10,391 bases of DNA, taken from Willaertia magna. Taxonomy: Eukaryota; Heterolobosea; Eutetramitea; Acrasida; Naegleriidae. Made by a program: the position numbers and the translations under genes. The notes beneath the pieces were generated by a model that was not told where the DNA came from, did no database searches, and saw nothing but the letters and a program-made list of their open reading frames with translations. How positions within the stretch are numbered: the first letter of the stretch is position 1; each line of letters starts with the position of its first letter. Shown here one piece after another: positions 5,848 to 10,391 of this stretch. Where the stretch lies: the NCBI GenBank assembly GCA_902984215.1, contig CADWAF010004425.1:1-10391 (forward strand). Direction: 5' to 3'.

Positions 5848-7260
5848 ATGAATGCTACCCTATTATCCACCCAAACGAAGGAAAGGGTGTTGACTGCCTA
5901 TCCTGAATCCATGGAAGAGAAATTAAACTTGGGATATCGTACTGGAACGGCTGTTAAGTTTAATGAGAGAGGAAATTTATTAGCAATAGGTTGTTATGAT
6001 GGTATTATAAAGATTTATGATTTTGATACTTGTTCGGAAATTATTGAATTGTCATCTAATGAAGATGATGGTATTGTTGGACATACAAGTATCATTAGTT
6101 GTATTGATTGGTTTAAAAACTATAGATATCTATTAAGTAGTGGATATGATAATAAAGTTATGGTATGGGATATAATAGAAAAAGAACCTATCAATACCTT
6201 TGAATTTGAATCACCAATGTTAAAATCTTATATAAACCCGACAAATCAAGATTTAATACTTTGTTGTCCAACGTATGAAATCCCAGAGTTAATTAACATT
6301 AGAACTGGAAAGCGTACACCTTTACCAATAACAAAATATGAATTTAAGGCTAAAAGTAAACATGATTTTATTGGTGGAAGATTTACAGTTGATGGTAAAT
6401 ACATATTTATCGGAAATTCAGTTGGCCAAATTATTGTTATTGATGTTAATACTTTACAAATTGTAAGATATGGTACACAACCTGTTACCAATCCTTTCCA
6501 TATTTCCGAAGATATTAATATAAATTTAAAGAGTAAACAAGTACAAAATAGAATGTATGCAATAAGTCAACTTGAATTTTCAAAGAAAGGAAATTATATT
6601 GCTGTAAATTGTAATGTTTCTATTCAAATATTTAGATATTTTATACATGAAGATAAAGTAGATAATCAAGTTAGAAAGAGTGTTAATTTTTATTTACTTC
6701 ATGAATTTAAACCTGTTGTGGCTGGTGAAACATATTTACATTGTCACTTTAGTGGAACAGTATCTAATAATGATTCAAACTATTTAATTGCATCAAACGG
6801 TGCAAATATTTATATATATGATTATGTGAATGGTGGTGAATTAGTTAAATTACTTGAATGTCCTTACAGAGAAAGTATTTTGTGTATGGAATGGCATCCA
6901 CAAAACTTTAAATATATTAAACCAACAATTGCCGTTTCAACAAAAGGAGGATGTATTTATATATGGTCTAGAAATATACCAGAAAATTGGAGTGCATTTG
7001 CACCTGATTTTGATGAAATTGAAATTAATGAAACTTATATTGAAAGAGAAGAAGAATATGACATGGAAGATGAAACAGATGAAGAGAATGATTCAAATAA
7101 GAATCAAACTGAAAATCATAGTAATCAACAAAATGGACAAGAACTTATTGATATATTTACAATTCCACCAAGTGAATTGGAATATGTAGAAATACCAATA
7201 GAACCTATAAAGGATTCAGATATGAGGATGTTACTTAAGATACAAGATGAAAATGGGTAA
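5848..7260 (+). CDS. RBBP5: RBBP5/Swd1 homologue, core subunit of COMPASS/MLL H3K4 methyltransferase
   Basis: The 470-residue protein is a seven-blade-type WD40 propeller with a short acidic tail. Propeller strands are seen at DGIIKIYDF (51-59), DNKVMVWDI (101-109), VGQIIVIDV (192-200), ANIYIYDY (319-326) and GGCIYIWSR (367-375). The stretch ENWSAFAPDF at 379-388 is close to identical with human RBBP5 and is diagnostic; it belongs to the activation segment that contacts MLL and the nucleosome side of the complex. Next, YIEREEEYDMEDE (397-409) matches the Ash2L-binding motif EYEERESEFDIEDE. A segment around 431-441 (ELIDIFTIPP) is placed like the WDR5-binding motif. The human protein is longer (about 538 aa) because of its C-terminal tail. 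With WDR5, ASH2L and DPY30 homologues it would support SET-domain methylation of H3K4 in the nucleus. The ATG at 5848 is favoured because MNATLLS-type N-termini align with the human start and the divergent promoter is directly upstream. Confidence 0.95.
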   Translation: MNATLLSTQTKERVLTAYPESMEEKLNLGYRTGTAVKFNERGNLLAIGCYDGIIKIYDFDTCSEIIELSSNEDDGIVGHTSIISCIDWFKNYRYLLSSGYDNKVMVWDIIEKEPINTFEFESPMLKSYINPTNQDLILCCPTYEIPELINIRTGKRTPLPITKYEFKAKSKHDFIGGRFTVDGKYIFIGNSVGQIIVIDVNTLQIVRYGTQPVTNPFHISEDININLKSKQVQNRMYAISQLEFSKKGNYIAVNCNVSIQIFRYFIHEDKVDNQVRKSVNFYLLHEFKPVVAGETYLHCHFSGTVSNNDSNYLIASNGANIYIYDYVNGGELVKLLECPYRESILCMEWHPQNFKYIKPTIAVSTKGGCIYIWSRNIPENWSAFAPDFDEIEINETYIEREEEYDMEDETDEENDSNKNQTENHSNQQNGQELIDIFTIPPSELEYVEIPIEPIKDSDMRMLLKIQDENG

Positions 7261-7514
7261 TTCCAATATCACCTTTTTTAATCTGTCTTTTTTTGTATTT
7301 TATAAAAATACAAATTTAGAAAATGGGCTTGTCAGAAATATTGTGAAATGGTTTGGTAAGAAAATCCATACTTAAAAGGCTATGATAATTGTCACAAATA
7401 ATCAAAAACAAGAAGAAAAAAACAACAGTTTTTCAATTCAAGAAGAACTAAAACCAGTACATTTTGTCATTTAGTTTTTAAACAATTTATCAAATATAAC
7501 TACTCAATAATAAT

Positions 7515-9263
7515 ATGGGTCAGCGTCTTTCCATTAGTAAAACTTTAATTGATGAAATTAACATTTCTGGATTAGAAGTTTCATCTTTTGAATCCAATAA
7601 TAATAACGCAACTGTTGGTAATAATAATCCCTCCTTTTCATCATCCTCTCTTAACGGTCCAACAAATAACAATGATCTTCTCCTAGAAATGTACAATAAC
7701 TTTAGCGCTAAAGAAATTCAAGATCGTATTTCTCAAAAACTATTTAAACATCTTTACGTTAACATGCAACTCCAATCTAATAATGAAGGCCATTATCACC
7801 ATAATAGTACAAACAGTAACAACAATAGATTAGGAAAGAGACAAGAATGGATTTCCGAAATATTTTACTATAAAGATTTTGCAGATATCTTTATGAAACA
7901 ACTTTCTTCAAAAGAAGAATTAAAAGAAAGTTTTTTAAATATTAATTGGAATGCAACAATTTCTTTAATTGAAAGAAGTCTTTCAACTTCAATGAATTTT
8001 ATTGGAAGTAAAGAAATTGGTAATTTATTTGATGTTGTAGTTGACGATAATGAAGAAAATAATCAAAACAATAGTAAAGAGCAACAAGAAGAAGAAAATA
8101 AAAAGAAGGAAAGTGATTATTATCAAGTGAAATTAGTTGTATTACCTGAATTAGATTCCTTACCTAGCTTTACAGAATTATCCTTTCCAGTAATTGATAA
8201 ATTTCAAACCTTAAAAGAAGTTTCTTCTGTAAAGTTTGAATTGGCATTAGTTATTGGACCATTTCTTTTATATTTTGATAAAGAAACAAATTTAATTATT
8301 CCAAAGAAAACTTATGGTATGGCTAAAGATATAATTGATCAATTACCTTTTTTATTTGTTACAAAACAAAAAGATATAATTATTGATAAAATTGCAGAAT
8401 GTGTTGTAAAGTGGAATATTTTGTATTGTCATCGTGGTAGTGGTGAAGAAAATCAAGGAAAAGCAGAGTTTGTAAATACAGATCAAAGAAGATATAAATT
8501 TGGTAATTCACTTGAGTTTGTAGATGATTTTTTAAAGAATTATTTAAGAATTGATTATTTAACATTTCCAATTGTTAGTTATATTAAAACATTTATTGAA
8601 AGATTAAAATGTCAATCAAGTAGTGAATTAATTTTTGACACAAATCAACAATTTTTACAACGTTATGAGAAATGTATTGTTCCAGTAATGAAAGAAAGAA
8701 TAAGTATTGGAGATAATTCACAAATGATAATTACTTTTAAAACACATTCAGAATTAGATGATTTCATCAAAGCATTACTTAAACATGATGTATTAGATAA
8801 TAATCTTATTACTTTAAAACAACAAAATGAAAATGAAAGTAGTGGTGGTAATAGTAGTAATAATAATTTAAATATTCAAGTACTATTCTTTGGTGAGATT
8901 TTAAGAATATTTGATAGAGCAATGTGGCTTTACTTTTTATTTGGAGAAGATTTAGAAGAATGTTGTTGTCCTCAAAGGAAGAAATCACATCATCATCACT
9001 CTACAGAGAATAATTCACCAAACAAGAATTTGACAGAAAAAACAGAGATACAGGTTGTAGATTATACTGATGACACCTTAGAAAAAACAAAACATACTTC
9101 TTCGCCTCATAATAATAATAATACTTCTGACCATAGTCATTTTCTGGAAATTATGGGTTGTGCATTTGGAAATCCAATAAGAGTTGATTATACAAATTAT
9201 TTTGAGAAGAATAAGAAAAAGGCAAGAAAAATTAAGCAAGTTTTAACAAGACAACAATATTAA
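7515..9263 (+). CDS. Unrecognised 582-aa protein with predicted N-myristoylation
   Basis: Translation starts at ATG 7515 with MGQRLS, a good N-myristoylation signal (Gly2, Ser6). Residues 27-55 and 85-105 are Asn/Ser/His-rich and probably disordered; 176-202 is acidic and lysine-rich. Two ordered blocks remain. Residues 108-175 are mainly helical. Residues 203-435 mix strands and helices, including a hydrophobic FELALVIGPFLLYFD at 241-255. After another Asn/Ser linker, a helix at 454-478 (VLFFGEILRIFDRAMWLYFLF) ends in EECCC (481-485), and a His run follows at 492-495. The C-terminus is polybasic (KNKKKARKIKQ). Myristate, a CCC cluster that could be palmitoylated, and the basic tail together suggest a peripheral membrane protein, by inference. 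No known domain is recognised; it may be lineage-specific. The gene has no visible intron and converges on the next gene with 99 bp between stops. Confidence 0.85.
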   Translation: MGQRLSISKTLIDEINISGLEVSSFESNNNNATVGNNNPSFSSSSLNGPTNNNDLLLEMYNNFSAKEIQDRISQKLFKHLYVNMQLQSNNEGHYHHNSTNSNNNRLGKRQEWISEIFYYKDFADIFMKQLSSKEELKESFLNINWNATISLIERSLSTSMNFIGSKEIGNLFDVVVDDNEENNQNNSKEQQEEENKKKESDYYQVKLVVLPELDSLPSFTELSFPVIDKFQTLKEVSSVKFELALVIGPFLLYFDKETNLIIPKKTYGMAKDIIDQLPFLFVTKQKDIIIDKIAECVVKWNILYCHRGSGEENQGKAEFVNTDQRRYKFGNSLEFVDDFLKNYLRIDYLTFPIVSYIKTFIERLKCQSSSELIFDTNQQFLQRYEKCIVPVMKERISIGDNSQMIITFKTHSELDDFIKALLKHDVLDNNLITLKQQNENESSGGNSSNNNLNIQVLFFGEILRIFDRAMWLYFLFGEDLEECCCPQRKKSHHHHSTENNSPNKNLTEKTEIQVVDYTDDTLEKTKHTSSPHNNNNTSDHSHFLEIMGCAFGNPIRVDYTNYFEKNKKKARKIKQVLTRQQY

Positions 9264-9362
9264 TTTTATTTTGTAAATTTTAAAAATTCACACATAGTAA
9301 AGATTGGAACTACTTCTATTTACAATAATTCATGTCATCATCATTTGTAAAGTTACAAACTA

Positions 9363-10391
9363 CTATTGTTGTGGTTGTTGTTGTTGATTGTTAGTAACAG
9401 GTGGTTGAGCAGTGGTTTGAGTTAAAGTTGGTGACATTTTATCATATTTTCTTTCAACCATTTCCTTTAATTCACCCATTAAACGTAACATGGTACCTAC
9501 TTTTTGTTTTAAATTATCAACATTTTTAAAGTAATCAACATTAGTCTTATTACTCTTAAATTCATCTAAATGGAATGAAATAGAATAAACTTTATCAGAG
9601 TTTTGTTTTCCAATATTATATTGTTCAATTAATTTAACATATAAATTATTGTAAATAAAAATAGTTCCAATCTTTACTTTAAATTCCACCATTTGTTGAG
9701 TACCCGTAAAAGTTACATTACGTAACTCTGGTAATCCACCACTTTCATTAAATACAACTTGCATGCTTTCAACAGATTTATAACATGCTTCATTAAATTC
9801 ATTATTAGGAATATCTTTCTCTAAAACAATACCTAATCTACTTGAATGTCTACCATCATCATGATTTTCCTTTAGTTTTGCAGAAATTGTATCCAATGAA
9901 AATAATTTAACTGGTGTAGATACAGTTTTCTTTGGAATTAAGCTATGATTATTTTCATTTAATTTACATTTCACTTTTAAAAAATCTTTAGCCTTATTTG
10001 GTGAGTTAAATAATAAAGTAACAGTAGTAGGTAAATTATCATGTTTTAAATGTAAATCATTTGTTAATAATTCTTTCATTAAATTAAAATATTTTTGACC
10101 AACACCATTACTAAAAGTTCTACCAATTTCCTTTTTTGAAACTAATTGTAACATTGCAACACTAAGATCCATTGTATTATGTAATAAATTTACTTGACTA
10201 TCCATCCTATGAAAAGCAACATCTCCTAATAAACATCTTATATTTAATTTTCTAAATGTTGCATTTAATGTTTCCTTATTTATATTTTCAACAATCTTTT
10301 CAAACGTAATTTTCTTCATTTCTTCATCTAATAAATTATTTGCGCCAAGTTCAACTACAGGTAAATTAGGATCAACAACTAATAAATAAGG
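9363..10391 (-). CDS. Unrecognised protein with Gln-rich tail, 5' end missing
   Basis: The frame is open from the right edge of the window through to TAA at 9365-9363, giving 342 visible residues. A Met at 10319-10317 would give 318 residues, but the 24 codons before it are open and protein-like (LLVVDPNLPVVELGANNLLDE spans them in part), so the start is probably beyond the window. The chain alternates helices and strands with no repeats, signal peptide or membrane helix visible in this part. A block near residues 225-290 (EFKVKIGTIFIYNNLYVKL then a helical segment) looks like a beta-rich domain with a following helix. The last 30 residues are Pro/Thr/Asn/Gln-rich and end in a short Gln run (NNQQQQPQQ). 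I do not recognise the family; a weak resemblance of FKVKIGT to a strand in Mediator subunit 20 is not enough to name it. Confidence 0.8.
   Translation of the reverse strand, partial: PYLLVVDPNLPVVELGANNLLDEEMKKITFEKIVENINKETLNATFRKLNIRCLLGDVAFHRMDSQVNLLHNTMDLSVAMLQLVSKKEIGRTFSNGVGQKYFNLMKELLTNDLHLKHDNLPTTVTLLFNSPNKAKDFLKVKCKLNENNHSLIPKKTVSTPVKLFSLDTISAKLKENHDDGRHSSRLGIVLEKDIPNNEFNEACYKSVESMQVVFNESGGLPELRNVTFTGTQQMVEFKVKIGTIFIYNNLYVKLIEQYNIGKQNSDKVYSISFHLDEFKSNKTNVDYFKNVDNLKQKVGTMLRLMGELKEMVERKYDKMSPTLTQTTAQPPVTNNQQQQPQQ

Noticed and set aside
5652..5870. 72-residue minus-strand ORF across the divergent promoter
   Set aside because: It overlaps the small membrane protein in another frame and runs through the RBBP5 start; no independent support.
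6854..7189. 111-residue plus-strand ORF within RBBP5
   Set aside because: Out-of-frame shadow of the conserved RBBP5 tail.
8941..9000. His-run (CATCATCATCAC) as an engineered tag
   Set aside because: It lies inside a long natural frame with Asn/Ser/His-rich low complexity elsewhere in the same protein.
9363..10391. Naming the last gene as Mediator subunit 20
   Set aside because: The likeness is one short beta-strand pattern; the rest does not match what I know of the family.

Overview
The window looks like nuclear DNA of a free-living protist, most likely a heterolobosean amoeboflagellate such as Naegleria. That call rests on style, not a database match: about 70% A+T, densely packed and mostly intronless genes, one very short GTAAGT...AG intron (58 nt), asparagine/glutamine runs inside otherwise conserved proteins, a polymerase III tRNA gene with internal A and B boxes, and eukaryote-only families (RGS, CCCH zinc finger, RBBP5/Swd1). 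There is no bacterial-style operon, ribosome binding site, CRISPR array or mobile element.

Layout, left to right. (1) A 5'-truncated membrane-anchored RGS-domain protein (+, 2-1141) runs into the window. (2) Its 3' end nearly meets a convergent two-exon gene for a secreted vanadium haloperoxidase-like / PAP2-family protein (-, 1176-2640, intron 2153-2210); 34 bp separate the two stop codons. (3) A 330-bp A+T-rich spacer is followed by tRNA-Lys(UUU) (+, 2971-3043), with a short T-run terminator. (4) On the minus strand, in transcription order from right to left, come a 96-residue two-helix membrane protein (5483-5773), a doubtful 63-residue ORF (5252-5443), and a 643-residue protein joining two CCCH zinc fingers to an RCC1-type propeller (3248-5179). 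(5) Divergently, 74 bp away and sharing a promoter with a GC-rich E2F-like palindrome, lies a clear RBBP5/Swd1 homologue (+, 5848-7260), a core subunit of COMPASS/MLL histone H3K4 methyltransferase. (6) An unrecognised 582-residue protein with an N-myristoylation signal (+, 7515-9263) converges on (7) an unrecognised 5'-truncated gene with a polyglutamine tail (-, 9363-10391).

The genes do not form an obvious pathway; this is ordinary eukaryotic gene order. Two shared themes can be inferred: signalling at membranes (RGS protein, myristoylated protein) and chromatin/RNA control (RBBP5, CCCH-RCC1). The points most worth a second look are the haloperoxidase-like protein with Thr where the catalytic His of PSGH should be, the CCCH-RCC1 fusion, the single in-frame stop between the 63-residue ORF and that fusion gene, the E2F-like palindrome at the RBBP5 divergent promoter, an RGS domain split by a low-complexity insert, and an acceptor-stem mismatch in the tRNA. 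No complete undescribed multi-gene system could be made out.
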